From the NCBI RefSeq assembly GCF_014645895.1, contig NZ_BMMP01000021.1:31923-95922 (forward strand): DNA of 64,000 bases. The letters are read 5' to 3'. The notes under the pieces are model-generated. The model was given only the letters and a program-made list of their open reading frames with translations. It was not told the DNA's origin and ran no database searches. Position numbers and translations under genes: made by a program. This document shows, piece after piece, positions 50,263 to 63,134 of this stretch. Positions within the stretch are counted from its first letter, which is position 1, and each line of letters starts with the position of its first letter. This DNA is from Streptomyces daqingensis. GTDB lineage: Bacteria > Actinomycetota > Actinomycetes > Streptomycetales > Streptomycetaceae.

Positions 50263-52980
50263 TTATGGGTGAGGTTCCCCGCGGATCACGGCCAGCACAC
50301 CCTCGAGTTCGTCAGGTTTGATCAGCACGTCGCGCGCCTTGGACCCCTCGCTGGGCCCGACCACGCCCCTCGACTCCATCAGGTCCATCAGCCGCCCGGC
50401 CTTGGCGAAGCCGACCCGCAGCTTCCGCTGCAGCATCGACGTCGAGCCGAACTGCGTGGAGACGACGAGTTCCGCCGCCTGGCAGAGCAGATCGAGGTCG
50501 TCGCCGATCTCCTCGTCGATCTCCTTCTTCTTGCTCTGCCCGACCGTCACGTCCTCGCGGAAGACCGGGGCCATCTGGGCCTTGCAGTGCTCCACGACCG
50601 CGTGGATCTCGTCCTCGTCGATGTAGGCGCCCTGCATACGCACCGGCTTGTTGGCGCCCATCGGGAGGTAGAGGCCGTCACCCTTACCGATGAGTTTCTC
50701 GGCACCCGCTTGGTCGAGGATGACGCGGCTGTCCGCGAGGGACGACGTCGAAAAGCCCAGCCTGGAGGGCACGTTGGCCTTGATGAGGCCGGTGACGACG
50801 TCGACGGAAGGACGCTGCGTCGCCAGCACCAGGTGGATGCCCGCCGCCCGGGCGAGCTGCGTGATCCGCACGATCGCGTCCTCGACGTCACGAGGGGCCA
50901 CCATCATCAGGTCCGCCAGCTCGTCGACGATGACGAGGAGGTACGGGTAAGGCGACAGCTCCCGCTCGCTGCCCTCCGGCGCCGAGATCTTCCCGCTGCG
51001 GACGGCCGCGTTGAAGTCGTCGATGTGGCGGTACCCGAAGGCGGCCAGGTCGTCGTAGCGCAGGTCCATCTCCCGCACGACCCACTGCAGCGCTTCGGCC
51101 GCCTTCTTGGGATTGGTGATGATCGGGGTGATCAGGTGCGGGATGCCCTCGTACGACGTCAGCTCCACGCGCTTCGGGTCGACGAGGACCATCCGCACGT
51201 CGTCGGGCGTGGCCCTGGCGAGAATCGAGGTGATGAGGCAGTTGATGCAGGAAGACTTACCGGAGCCCGTCGCGCCGGCGATCAGCATGTGCGGCATCCG
51301 CGTCAGGTCGGCCGAGACGTAGCCTCCCTCGACGTCCTTGCCCAGCCCGACGAGCATGGGGTGCTCCTCGCCCGCTGCCTCCGCCGAACGCAGCACGTCG
51401 CCGAGGTTGACCATCTCGCGGTCGCTGTTGGGGATTTCGATGCCGACGGCGGACTTGCCGGGGATCGGGCTGATGATGCGCACGTCGGGGCTGGCCACCG
51501 CGTACGCGATGTTCTTCGTCAGCGCCGTGATCTTCTCGACCTTCACGGCGGGCCCGAGCTCGATGACGTAACGCGTCACCGTCGGACCGCGGGTGAAGCC
51601 CGTTACCGCCGCGTCGACCTTGAACTCGCTGAAGACCGTCGTCAGCGACTCGACGACGCGGTCGTTGGCGGCACTGCGCGTACGCCCGGGACCGCCCCTC
51701 GTCAGCAGATCGAGTGAAGGCAGCGCGTAGGTGATGTCGTTGGACAGCTGCAGCTGCTCCGCACGGGAGGGCAGCCCGCCGGTCTTCTCTTCCGGAACCG
51801 GCTTCTTCGTCAGATCGGGTACGGGCGTGTGTTCGACCTCGCCGGGTTCCCGCGGTGCGGCCGCCCCCTTGGAGCTCGCCCGCTCCTCCGCGGCCCGGCG
51901 GCGCTCGCCCGAGGACACGCCGTTGCTCAGGTCCGCGACGAGCGGCGAAGGCTGGACGCCGTGCAGCAGCGCCCCGTCCAGCGATGCCGCGGCAGCCGCC
52001 GCCACATCGACGGAATCGCTCTCCCGTTCCCCGGCGTCTCCGGCCCGCCTCGACCGCCCCTTCGACGAGCGGCGCCGGTCGAGCGCCTCCTTCTCGGCAT
52101 GTGCCGGATCCAGGTAGTCCTTGCGCATGCTGTGCGCGCGAGGCCGTCCCCCGCGAGCAGGCCGCTCGTACTCCCCGTCGTCCTCGAACTCCCCCGCGGA
52201 CTCCGGGTCGTGGACGATCCCGAGCCGCACCCCGAGGGCGCGCAGCCGTCGCGGAATGGCGTTCACGGGCGTGGCCGTGACCACCAGCAGGCCGAACACC
52301 GCGACCAGCACCAGCAGCGGCACGGCCAGCACCTCGCCGACCACCTCGATCAGCGGCCGGGAGGCAGCCCAGCCGATCAGGCCGCCCGCGTCCTGGATCG
52401 ACGCGTGGCCCTCCCCGCGCCCCGGCGCTCCGCACCCGATGTGCACGAGCCCCAGCCCGCCGACGACGAGCGCCGAAAGGCCCACGACGATACGCCCGTT
52501 GGCCTCCGGCTTCTCCGGGTGGCGGATGAGCCGTACGGAGATCACGCCCAGGAGTATCGGCACCAGCAGATCGAGACGGCCGAACGCCCCCGTGATGAGC
52601 ATCTTGACCAGCTCACCAACGGGCCCTTTGAGGTTCGACCACGTGCCCGCCGCCACGACGAGCGCGATGCCCAGCAGCAGCAAGGCCAGCCCGTCCTTGC
52701 GGTGTGCCGGGTCCAGGGCCTTCGTACTGCGCCCTATGCCCCGGAACAGCGCTCCGACCGCATGTGCGACGCCGAGCCAGCACGCGCGCACCAGACGGTA
52801 GACACCCGCTGTCGGCGAAGGGGCGGGCTTGGCAGCGGACTTGGCTTTCGCCTTGGCTGCCGGCTTCTTGGCCGGTGCCTTCTTGGCGGTGGCCTTCTTC
52901 GCCGGCGGCCTTTTCGCGGCAGCCTTCTTCGCGGGAGCTTTGGCGGCTGCCTTTCCGGTGCCTGACGTACGAGAGGCCAT
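50263..52980 (-). CDS. ftsK: Chromosome-partitioning DNA translocase FtsK/SpoIIIE
   Basis: Septal DNA pump of 905 residues that clears chromosomes from closing septa, mainly in sporulation. The N-terminus is a Lys/Ala/Pro-rich tract (~1-50). About four membrane helices lie at ~90-240, an acidic and Arg-rich linker at ~260-420, and then the motor: Walker A AGATGSGKSS (~residue 570), Walker B YLLVIVDELADLMM and VLATQRPSVDVVTG. The C-terminal gamma winged helix (LQRKLRVGFAKAGRLMDLM) reads polar DNA signals. The start ATG 52980 has no strong ribosome site. Confidence 0.93.
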   Translation of the reverse strand: MASRTSGTGKAAAKAPAKKAAAKRPPAKKATAKKAPAKKPAAKAKAKSAAKPAPSPTAGVYRLVRACWLGVAHAVGALFRGIGRSTKALDPAHRKDGLALLLLGIALVVAAGTWSNLKGPVGELVKMLITGAFGRLDLLVPILLGVISVRLIRHPEKPEANGRIVVGLSALVVGGLGLVHIGCGAPGRGEGHASIQDAGGLIGWAASRPLIEVVGEVLAVPLLVLVAVFGLLVVTATPVNAIPRRLRALGVRLGIVHDPESAGEFEDDGEYERPARGGRPRAHSMRKDYLDPAHAEKEALDRRRSSKGRSRRAGDAGERESDSVDVAAAAAASLDGALLHGVQPSPLVADLSNGVSSGERRRAAEERASSKGAAAPREPGEVEHTPVPDLTKKPVPEEKTGGLPSRAEQLQLSNDITYALPSLDLLTRGGPGRTRSAANDRVVESLTTVFSEFKVDAAVTGFTRGPTVTRYVIELGPAVKVEKITALTKNIAYAVASPDVRIISPIPGKSAVGIEIPNSDREMVNLGDVLRSAEAAGEEHPMLVGLGKDVEGGYVSADLTRMPHMLIAGATGSGKSSCINCLITSILARATPDDVRMVLVDPKRVELTSYEGIPHLITPIITNPKKAAEALQWVVREMDLRYDDLAAFGYRHIDDFNAAVRSGKISAPEGSERELSPYPYLLVIVDELADLMMVAPRDVEDAIVRITQLARAAGIHLVLATQRPSVDVVTGLIKANVPSRLGFSTSSLADSRVILDQAGAEKLIGKGDGLYLPMGANKPVRMQGAYIDEDEIHAVVEHCKAQMAPVFREDVTVGQSKKKEIDEEIGDDLDLLCQAAELVVSTQFGSTSMLQRKLRVGFAKAGRLMDLMESRGVVGPSEGSKARDVLIKPDELEGVLAVIRGEPHP

Positions 52981-53116
52981 GGTGGTGAGGTTACCGCCGC
53001 GGCGCGTCCGAGGCACGAACGGGCGGCCATGACAGGCGGTCAGCCCCGAGGGGCCGAAAACCAGTCCGCTACGGAAGGAGGACGCTGCGGGCCAGGCGAG
53101 ACCCGGTCAGATCCGG

Positions 53117-53818
53117 TCAGTTCTGCGACGGGACCTGCGCCGAGGCGCTGCCGCCCGTACCCGGTTCGAGGGCGTCGAGGGCACGGCGAAGACCGGAGAG
53201 CTTCCGCTCGAGGTGCGCGGCCGTCGCGACAGTGGCCGACTCCGCGTTGTCGCCGAGCTGCCTCGAGAGCGCCTCCGCCTGCTCCTCGACGGCAGCGAGG
53301 CGGGCCGACAGTTCGGAGAGCAGACCGGGCGGTTCGCCCGCCTCGTCGGATTGGCCCTCCGAGAACTGTCCCGAACCGCTGCCGTTCTCCAACTGCAGCC
53401 GCAGCAGCGAAGCCTGCTCACGGAGCTGGACGTTCTTCATGTAGAGCTCGACGAAGACCGAGACCTTGGCGCGGAGCACCCACGGGTCGAACGGCTTGGA
53501 GATGTAGTCCACCGCGCCGGCCGCATAGCCCCGGAACGTGTGGTGGGGGCCGTGGTTGATGGCCGTGAGGAAGATGATCGGGATGTCCCGCGTACGCTCC
53601 CTGCGCTTGATGTGGGCGGCGGTCTCGAAGCCGTCCATCCCAGGCATCTGGACGTCCAGCAGAATGACCGCGAAATCGTCCGTCAGCAGTGCCTTGAGCG
53701 CTTCCTCCCCTGACGATGCCCGCACCAGCGTCTGATCGAGCGCGGAGAGGATGGCCTCCAGCGCCAGCAGATTCTCCGGCCGGTCATCGACCAGGAGGAT
53801 CTTGGCCTTCTGCACCAT
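53117..53818 (-). CDS. osaB: Response regulator OsaB with coiled-coil output
   Basis: Receiver protein of 233 residues. The REC domain (1-125) has LLVDDRPENLLALEAIL, phospho-acceptor D in VILLDVQMPGMDGFE, T in IFLTAIN and K in YISKPFDPW. Residues ~130-230 are mostly coiled coil (LREQASLLRLQLENG, LSARLAAVEEQAEALSRQL) with no DNA-binding domain. It lies next to osaA, and in S. coelicolor OsaB is needed for growth and development after osmotic stress. ATG 53818 has GAGGAGG seven bases upstream. Confidence 0.9.
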   Translation of the reverse strand: MVQKAKILLVDDRPENLLALEAILSALDQTLVRASSGEEALKALLTDDFAVILLDVQMPGMDGFETAAHIKRRERTRDIPIIFLTAINHGPHHTFRGYAAGAVDYISKPFDPWVLRAKVSVFVELYMKNVQLREQASLLRLQLENGSGSGQFSEGQSDEAGEPPGLLSELSARLAAVEEQAEALSRQLGDNAESATVATAAHLERKLSGLRRALDALEPGTGGSASAQVPSQN

Positions 53819-54059
53819 GGCCCGTCCTCCTCGCCCCGGCAGCCCCTCGGACGCCGCCCGTGGAAGCGGCTCTTCGAAGCCGCCCGTCCTTGTGCGGGTC
53901 ATCGTAGCCGCACGCCGCGGTTCACCACACCCTGTCACCGTGATGTCACTGTGCACACATCAGAAACGCATCAGAGGAACAAAAGGTTCCCCCTCGACCG
54001 TACTTCACACGACTTCTGCACACTGCGTCAGCGGCCGGGCCCCCTGGCACGGTGCCATA

Positions 54060-57000
54060 TCAACGCGTCCTCATCCACTCCCTCATGACAGACAGCAGAT
54101 GGTCTGTGTCGACCGGCTTGGTCACGTAGTCGGACGCACCTGCCTCGATGCTCTTCTCCCTGTCGCCCTTCATGGCCTTCGCCGTCAGCGCGATGATCGG
54201 CAGTCCGGCGAACTGCGGCATCTTCCGGATCGCAGCCGTCGTGGCGTAGCCGTCCATCTCCGGCATCATGATGTCCATCAGCACCACCGCGACGTCGTCG
54301 TGCTGCTCCAGCACCTCGATGCCCTCCCGCCCGTTCTCTGCGTAGAGCACCTGCAGTCCGTGCTGTTCCAGCACGCTGGTGAGCGCGAAGACGTTGCGGA
54401 TGTCGTCGTCGACGATGAGCACCTTCTCCCCGGTGAAGTCGCCCCCGGGACCGGGCTCGACGAGGTCCTGGCCGCTGTGGAGCCAGTCCTCGTCCTGCGC
54501 CTGCTCGGCGCCGGCGCCCTCGGCCGCTTGCGAACGCGCCTTGCCCGGCGCCCCGTTGCTGCCGCCGCGCCCGCTGCGGCCGTTCTGCAGGGCTCGCGGC
54601 TCCGGCTGCGCCTCAGGGGGCAGCTCCCGCTGCTGCTCGCCCTCTGTGGCCGAGCGCTGCCGGCGGCGCCGCACGAGTGAGGCGGCAGCACGCTCCGCCT
54701 CCGATGCGGCGGGCTCCTCACCCTCCTCGTCGGAAGCCGCGGCGGCGTCCTCGGAAGGCTCGCCGGAGGACTCTTCCGCGGCGTCGACGCGCTCCAGCGG
54801 TTCGATGCGCTCCGCAGCAGCCGCCGTGGTCTCCGCCGCCGCGGCGATGGCCAGCGTGTTCGAACCGAGCTGCGCGTAACCCTGCGGCGGCAGTTCGGTC
54901 GGATGCAGCGGAAGGTAGAGCGTGAACGTGGATCCGCGGCCCGGCTCGCTGGCGGCGTAGATCTCACCGCCGAGCAGCCGCGCGATCTCCCGGCTGATGG
55001 ACAGGCCGAGCCCCGTGCCGCCGTACTTGCGGCTGGTCGTGCCGTCCGCCTGCTTGAACGCCTCGAAGATGACCCGCATCTTGCTCGCGGCGATACCGAT
55101 GCCCGTGTCGGTGACGGAGAAGGCGATCATCTCGGCGTCGGCGTCCAGCAGCGAGCCGTGCTCCAGCATCTGCTCGCGGATGACCTCCGGGACCTCTGTC
55201 TTGGCGGAACGGATCACCAGCTCGACGGCGCCGCCGTCGGTGAACTTCACCGCGTTGGACAGCAGGTTGCGCAGCACCTGCAGCAGGCGCTGTTCGTCGG
55301 TGTGGAGCGTCGCCGGCAGCTCCGGCGAGACCCGTACGGAGAAGTCGAGGCCCTTCTCCGCCGTCAGCGGCCGGAACGTCGCCTCGACATAGTCGACGAG
55401 CTGTACGAGCGCGATGCGCGTCGGGCTGACGTCCATCTTGCCCGCCTCGACCTTCGACAGATCGAGGATGTCGTTGATCAGCTGCAGCAGGTCCGACCCC
55501 GCGCCGTGGATGGTCTCCGCGAATTCGACCTGCTTCGGGGAGAGATTGCCCTCCGCGTTGTCCGCGAGCAGCTTCGCCAGGATGAGCAGCGAATTGAGCG
55601 GCGTACGCAGCTCGTGGCTCATGTTGGCGAGGAACTCGGACTTGTAGCGCATCGAGACCGACAGCTGCTCGGCACGCTCCTCCAGGACCTGCCGGGCCTC
55701 CTCGATCTCCCTGTTCTTGATCTCGATGTCGCTGTTGGTCTGCGCGAGCTGTTCGGCTTTCTCCTCCAGCTGCGCGTTGGACTCCTGCAACGCCCGCTGC
55801 CGGTTCTCCAGCTCCTCCGAACGCTCCCGCAGCTGCTCGGTCAGCTCCTGAGACTGCCGCAGCAGCACCTCGGTCCGCGTGTTGACGCTGATCGTGTTGA
55901 CACTGGTCGCGATCATCTCCGCGATCTGGTTGAGGAAGTCCTTCTGGATCTGCGCGAAGGGCTGGAACGCCGCCAGCTCGATCACGCCCAGGATCGTCCC
56001 CTCGAAGATGACCGGCAGGACGATCACATGGGCGGGAGGCGCCTCACCCAGACCGGACGAGATCTTCAGATATCCGGGCGGAGCGTTCTCCACCAGGATC
56101 GTCCGTCCCTCCTGCGCCGCGGTCCCCACCAGGGACTCACCCGGCGCGAAGGTGGTGGGCATGGTGCCCTTCGAGTAGCCGTAACACCCCAGCATCCGCA
56201 GCTCGTACTGGCCGTCCGCGCTGTGGTCGGCGCCGATGCCGACGTCCTCCTTGTCCTCGTCCGTCGAGACGGCGAGGAAGAACGCGCCGTGCTGTGCGGA
56301 GACGACCGGCGTCAGCTCGCTCATGATCAGACCGGCCACGTCGGTGAGGTCCCGGCGGCCCTGCATGAGCCCGGAGATGCGGGCGAGGTTGCCCTTGAGC
56401 CAGTCCTGTTCCTGGTTGGCGAGGGTGGTCTCGCGCAGATTGGCGATCATGGTGTTGATGTAGCCCTGCAGCTGCAGGATCTCACCGGCCGCCTCCACGT
56501 CGATGCGCACGTTGTGATCGCCGCGCGTCACGGCGGTCGCCACGTCGGCGATGGCACGCATCTGGCGGGTCAGGTTGGAGGCCATCTCGTTCACCGAGTC
56601 GGTGAGGTCCTTCCACGTGCCCGCCACGCCCTGCACGCGTGCCTGGCCGCCCAACTGCCCCTCTGTGCCCACCTCTCGGGCCACCCTCGTGACCTGCTCG
56701 GCGAAGGACGAGAGCTGGTCGACCATCGTGTTGATGGTCGTCTTCAGCTCGAGGATCTCCCCGTTGGCCTCGATGTCGATCTTCTTCGTCAGGTCACCGC
56801 GGGCGATGGCGGTGGTGACCATCGCGATGTTGCGGACCTGCCCGGTGAGGTTCGACGCCATCGAGTTCACGGACTCGGTGAGGTCCTTCCACGTGCCGGC
56901 GACCCCGGCGACCCGCGCCTGACCGCCCAGCACACCGTCCGTGCCCACCTCGCGGGCGACGCGCGTGACCTCCTCCGCGAAGGTCGACAGCGCCGTGACC

Positions 57001-59720
57001 ATCGTGTTGAGGGTGTCCGCGAGCTGCTCGACCTCGCCGCTCGCTTCGACGGTGACCTTCTTCGTCAAGTCGCCGTTGGCGACCGCGGTGGCCACCTGCG
57101 AGATGTTGCGCACCTGGCTGGTGAGGTTGTTCGCCATCAGGTTGACGTTCTCGCTCAGGTCCTTCCAGATGCCGGTGACGCCCGGCACCCGCGCCTGGCC
57201 GCCGAGCATGCCTTCCGTGCCCACCTCGCGGGCCACGCGCGTGACCTGCTCCGCGAACGAGGACAGCTGGTCCACCATCGTGTTCACGGTCGTCACCAGA
57301 GCGAGGATCTCACCCTTGGCGTCGACGGTGATCTTCTTCGACAGGTCGCCCTGCGCCACCGCCGTGGTGACTTCCGCGATGTTCCGCACCTGGGACGTCA
57401 GGTTGTTCGCCATGAAGTTGACGGACTGCGTGAGGTCCTTCCACGTACCCGAGACGCCCTTGACCTCCGCCTGGCCGCCGAGGATGCCCTCGGTACCCAC
57501 CTCGCGGGCCACGCGCGTGACCTGCTCCGCGAACGAGGAGAGCTGGTCCACCATCGTGTTGAGGGTGTTCTTCAGCTCCAGGATCTCGCCGCGCGCGTCG
57601 ACGGTGATCTTCTGGGAGAGGTCACCCCGCGCCACGGCGGTAGCGACCTGCGCGATGTTGCGCACCTGGTCGGTGAGATTGCCGGCCATGCCGTTGACGG
57701 AGTCCGTCAGGTCACGCCACACACCCGCGACTCCGGGCACCTGCGCCTGACCGCCCAGCCGTCCCTCGGTACCGACTTCACGGGCGACGCGGGTCACCTG
57801 CTCCGCGAACGCCGAGAGCTGGTCGACCATCGTGTTGATGGTGTTCTTCAGCTCCAGGATCTCGCCGCGCGCATCCACCTTGATCTTCTGGGACAGGTCG
57901 CCCCGCGCCACAGCGGTCGTCACCTGCGCGATGTTCCGCACCTGAGAGGTGAGGTTGCCGGCCATGAAGTTGACGGAGTCCGTCAGGTCCTTCCACGTGC
58001 CGGAGACACCGTCCACGCGGGCCTGACCGCCGAGGCGCCCCTCCGTGCCCACGTCGCGGGCCATCCTGGTGACCTGCTCCGCGAAGGAGGACAGCTGGTC
58101 GACCATCGTGTTGACGGTGTTCTTCAGGTCGAGCATCTCGCCGGAGACGTCGACCGTCACCTTCTGCGACAGGTCGCCGTTCGCCACCGCCGTCGTCACC
58201 TGCGCGATGTTGCGCACCTGGCCGGTGAGGTTGCGGAACGCGGTGTTCACCGAATCGGTGAGGTCCTTCCACGTACCGCCGGCGCCGGGTACCTGCGCCT
58301 GACCGCCCAGTTCGCCCTCGACGCCGATCTCCCGTGCCACGCGGGTGACTTCGGCACCGAACGAGGACAACTGGTCGACCATCGTGTTGACCGTCGTCTT
58401 CAACTCCAGCATCTCGCCGGAGACGTCGACCGTCACCTTCTGCGACAGGTCACCGTTCGCCACCGCCGTCGTCACCTGCGCGATGTCCCGCACCTGAGCG
58501 GTGAGGTTGCGGAACGCGGTGTTCACCGAATCGGTGAGGTCCTTCCAGATCCCGGCCGCACCGGGCACCTGCGCCTGGCCCCCGAGGACGCCCTCGGTGC
58601 CGACCTCGTTGGCCGCACGCGTCACTTCGTCCGCGAAGGTACGCAGCGTCTCGGTCATCGTGTTGATCGTCTCGGCGAGCTGCGCGACCTCGCCCCGGGC
58701 GTTGACGGTGATCTTCTGGGAGAGGTCGCCGTTGGCGACCGCCGTGGTGACCTGCGCGATCTCACGCACCTGCGAGGTGAGATTGCCCGCCATGAGGTTG
58801 ACCGAGTCCGTCAGGTCCTTCCACACGCCTGCGACGCCCTGCACGCGCGCCTGACCGCCCAGCTCCCCCTCGGTGCCGACCTCGCGCGCGACGCGCGTCA
58901 CCTCGGACTGGAAGGAGGAGAGCTGGTCGACCATCGTGTTGACGGTGTTCTTCAGCTCCAGCATCTCGCCGGCCACGTGCACGGTGACCTTGCGCGACAG
59001 GTCGCCCTTGGCGACCGCCGTCGTCACCAGCGCGATGTCCCGCACCTGAGCGGTGAGCCGGGAGGCCATCGTGTTGACGGAGTCCGTCAGGTCCTTCCAG
59101 GAACCGGACATACCGCGCACACGCGCCTGCCCGCCCAGCTTGCCCTCCGTCCCGACCTCGCTCGCGACGCGCGTCACCTCGTCCGCGAACGTCGACAGCT
59201 GGTCGACGAGGCCGTTCACTGTGCGTCCGACCTTCAGGAACTCGCCGCGCAGCGGGTGCCCGCCGCCGTCCGAGCCCCGCGAGCGGAGATCCATCCGCTG
59301 CTCCAGGTCGCCCTCGGCGACCGCGGACAGCACACGGCCGACCTCGGAGACGGGCCGGACCAAGTCCTCCACCAGCGCGTTCGACGCGTCGATGGCGGCG
59401 GCCCAGGAGCCCTCGCACGTACCGGTCTCCAGCCGCTCGGTCAGCTTGCCCTCACGGCCCACGACGCGGCGTACCCGCGCCAGTTCACCCGTCAAATGCA
59501 GATTCTGATCCGCGACCTCGTTGAAGACGGCCGCGATCTCCGCCATCGGCCCGTCTCCCGTGACGGTCAGACGCTTGCGGAAATTGCCGTCCCGCATAGC
59601 CGTCAGCGCCGTGAGGAGCTTGTTGACGGAAGCCGCGTCGACCTCGATCGTCCCGCTCTTCCGGGAGCGGCCGCCCTTCGGGCGCGTACTCCTGCTACGC
59701 GCCGCTGCGCCAGACTCCAC
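54060..59720 (-). CDS. osaA: OsaA, giant hybrid histidine kinase with about twelve HAMP domains
   Basis: Cytosolic sensor kinase of 1,886 residues with no membrane helix. From ~residue 28 to ~1100 it is an array of about twelve HAMP units of ~92 residues, ten joined by a W-K/R-D-L-T-x-S-V-N motif. A GAF domain follows (~1110-1260), then a coiled coil (~1270-1350), HisKA with H in MSHELRTPLNSLL (residue ~1369), HATPase (NLLSNAVKFTDGG, TDTGIGI, GGTGLGLSIS), a ~130-residue acidic/Ala-rich linker and a C-terminal receiver (EKVLIVDDDIRN, VVLMDIMMPEMDG, IIALTAKAMKGD). Phosphate can pass to this receiver or to OsaB. GTG 59720 has GGGAGG five bases upstream. Matches S. coelicolor OsaA in architecture and order. 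Confidence 0.92.
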   Translation of the reverse strand: MESGAAARSRSTRPKGGRSRKSGTIEVDAASVNKLLTALTAMRDGNFRKRLTVTGDGPMAEIAAVFNEVADQNLHLTGELARVRRVVGREGKLTERLETGTCEGSWAAAIDASNALVEDLVRPVSEVGRVLSAVAEGDLEQRMDLRSRGSDGGGHPLRGEFLKVGRTVNGLVDQLSTFADEVTRVASEVGTEGKLGGQARVRGMSGSWKDLTDSVNTMASRLTAQVRDIALVTTAVAKGDLSRKVTVHVAGEMLELKNTVNTMVDQLSSFQSEVTRVAREVGTEGELGGQARVQGVAGVWKDLTDSVNLMAGNLTSQVREIAQVTTAVANGDLSQKITVNARGEVAQLAETINTMTETLRTFADEVTRAANEVGTEGVLGGQAQVPGAAGIWKDLTDSVNTAFRNLTAQVRDIAQVTTAVANGDLSQKVTVDVSGEMLELKTTVNTMVDQLSSFGAEVTRVAREIGVEGELGGQAQVPGAGGTWKDLTDSVNTAFRNLTGQVRNIAQVTTAVANGDLSQKVTVDVSGEMLDLKNTVNTMVDQLSSFAEQVTRMARDVGTEGRLGGQARVDGVSGTWKDLTDSVNFMAGNLTSQVRNIAQVTTAVARGDLSQKIKVDARGEILELKNTINTMVDQLSAFAEQVTRVAREVGTEGRLGGQAQVPGVAGVWRDLTDSVNGMAGNLTDQVRNIAQVATAVARGDLSQKITVDARGEILELKNTLNTMVDQLSSFAEQVTRVAREVGTEGILGGQAEVKGVSGTWKDLTQSVNFMANNLTSQVRNIAEVTTAVAQGDLSKKITVDAKGEILALVTTVNTMVDQLSSFAEQVTRVAREVGTEGMLGGQARVPGVTGIWKDLSENVNLMANNLTSQVRNISQVATAVANGDLTKKVTVEASGEVEQLADTLNTMVTALSTFAEEVTRVAREVGTDGVLGGQARVAGVAGTWKDLTESVNSMASNLTGQVRNIAMVTTAIARGDLTKKIDIEANGEILELKTTINTMVDQLSSFAEQVTRVAREVGTEGQLGGQARVQGVAGTWKDLTDSVNEMASNLTRQMRAIADVATAVTRGDHNVRIDVEAAGEILQLQGYINTMIANLRETTLANQEQDWLKGNLARISGLMQGRRDLTDVAGLIMSELTPVVSAQHGAFFLAVSTDEDKEDVGIGADHSADGQYELRMLGCYGYSKGTMPTTFAPGESLVGTAAQEGRTILVENAPPGYLKISSGLGEAPPAHVIVLPVIFEGTILGVIELAAFQPFAQIQKDFLNQIAEMIATSVNTISVNTRTEVLLRQSQELTEQLRERSEELENRQRALQESNAQLEEKAEQLAQTNSDIEIKNREIEEARQVLEERAEQLSVSMRYKSEFLANMSHELRTPLNSLLILAKLLADNAEGNLSPKQVEFAETIHGAGSDLLQLINDILDLSKVEAGKMDVSPTRIALVQLVDYVEATFRPLTAEKGLDFSVRVSPELPATLHTDEQRLLQVLRNLLSNAVKFTDGGAVELVIRSAKTEVPEVIREQMLEHGSLLDADAEMIAFSVTDTGIGIAASKMRVIFEAFKQADGTTSRKYGGTGLGLSISREIARLLGGEIYAASEPGRGSTFTLYLPLHPTELPPQGYAQLGSNTLAIAAAAETTAAAAERIEPLERVDAAEESSGEPSEDAAAASDEEGEEPAASEAERAAASLVRRRRQRSATEGEQQRELPPEAQPEPRALQNGRSGRGGSNGAPGKARSQAAEGAGAEQAQDEDWLHSGQDLVEPGPGGDFTGEKVLIVDDDIRNVFALTSVLEQHGLQVLYAENGREGIEVLEQHDDVAVVLMDIMMPEMDGYATTAAIRKMPQFAGLPIIALTAKAMKGDREKSIEAGASDYVTKPVDTDHLLSVMREWMRTR
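56540..59270 (-). repeat. Near-identical 276-bp tandem repeats encoding the HAMP array
   Basis: The osaA repeats are conserved at DNA level. The block encoding T-W-K-D-L-T-D-S-V-N and N-T-M-V-D-Q-L-S-S-F recurs every 276 bp (for example near 57433, 57709 and 57985). The identity is high enough to allow unequal recombination or collapse in short-read assembly. Confidence 0.8.
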
Positions 59721-60034
59721 CGTGTCCCTCCCGAAGGGTCGACCGTACTGCCGTCATACCCGGGTTGTTGCTTCGAGCCTTCCCAGTGTTTCACCCTGCC
59801 CGAACCAGGCGATAACAGTTCGGCAGCATGGCACACAGCTCTACACACGGCCCGGCCGGAAAACACACCGGATCCGGCACCCGCGCACACTGCGAACGTA
59901 AGTAACCTGGCCTCCGGCTGTCCATCCGCCCCCGATGCGCCGGGGACAGGGCGAAAGGCACGAAGGGCACAGAAGAGCACGGAGCGTGCAGGGGCAGCCG
60001 CCAGGGCACGAAGAGCAACGGAGGGGCGCCGCGG
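59721..60034. promoter_or_regulatory. Divergent osaA / osaC promoter region
   Basis: A 314-bp space between GTG starts. It presumably holds promoters for both genes and possibly a SigB-dependent site, as osaC is under SigB in S. coelicolor (recall). No box was clear enough to mark. Confidence 0.45.
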
Positions 60035-62860
<2,826 letters not shown>

Positions 62861-62906
62861 CCGACCGGTCCGGCGTCCACGCCGGCCGTTCCACGTATGC
62901 GCACGC

Positions 62907-62937
62907 GAAAGGCCCCCGCCGAGAGCGGGGGCCTTTC
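62907..62937. terminator. Terminator between osaC and tRNA-Thr
   Basis: GAAAGGCCCCCGC and GCGGGGGCCTTTC form a perfect 13-bp stem with a 5-base loop. Symmetric with A and T ends, so it can serve both the rightward osaC and the leftward tRNA transcript. Confidence 0.88.
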
Positions 62938-62952
62938 AACTGCCTTGCTGAG

Positions 62953-63025
62953 AGCCCCAAAACGGAATCGAACCGTTGACCTTCTCCTTACCATGGAGAC
63001 GCTCTGCCGACTGAGCTATTGGGGC
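62953..63025 (-). tRNA. tRNA-Thr (anticodon GGU)
   Basis: The minus strand folds as a full cloverleaf of 73 nt: acceptor GCCCCAA/TTGGGGC, D arm GCTC/GAGC, anticodon stem TCTCC/GGAGA with loop ATGGTAA (anticodon GGT), and T arm AACGG-TTCGATT-CCGTT. The discriminator base is U. CCA is not encoded. Reads ACC and ACU threonine codons. Confidence 0.95.
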
Positions 63026-63134
63026 GCGCTGCGGCGCCGCTGATCTTACCCGATCCGACCCGGCTGGGCCGAATCGGCACCCCGGCCCTCGTGGTCCGCC
63101 GCAACAAGCCACTGCCTTCGCCTACTTCCTCCGC

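Noticed and set aside
56540..59270. Regular repeats that might be taken for a CRISPR array
   Set aside because: The period is 276 bp and each repeat encodes a HAMP domain; there are no short repeats with unique spacers.
62953..63025. tRNA-Thr as an attachment site for the AICE
   Set aside because: No copy of the 27-bp core or of the tRNA end was seen near the element; the miaA repeats explain both boundaries.
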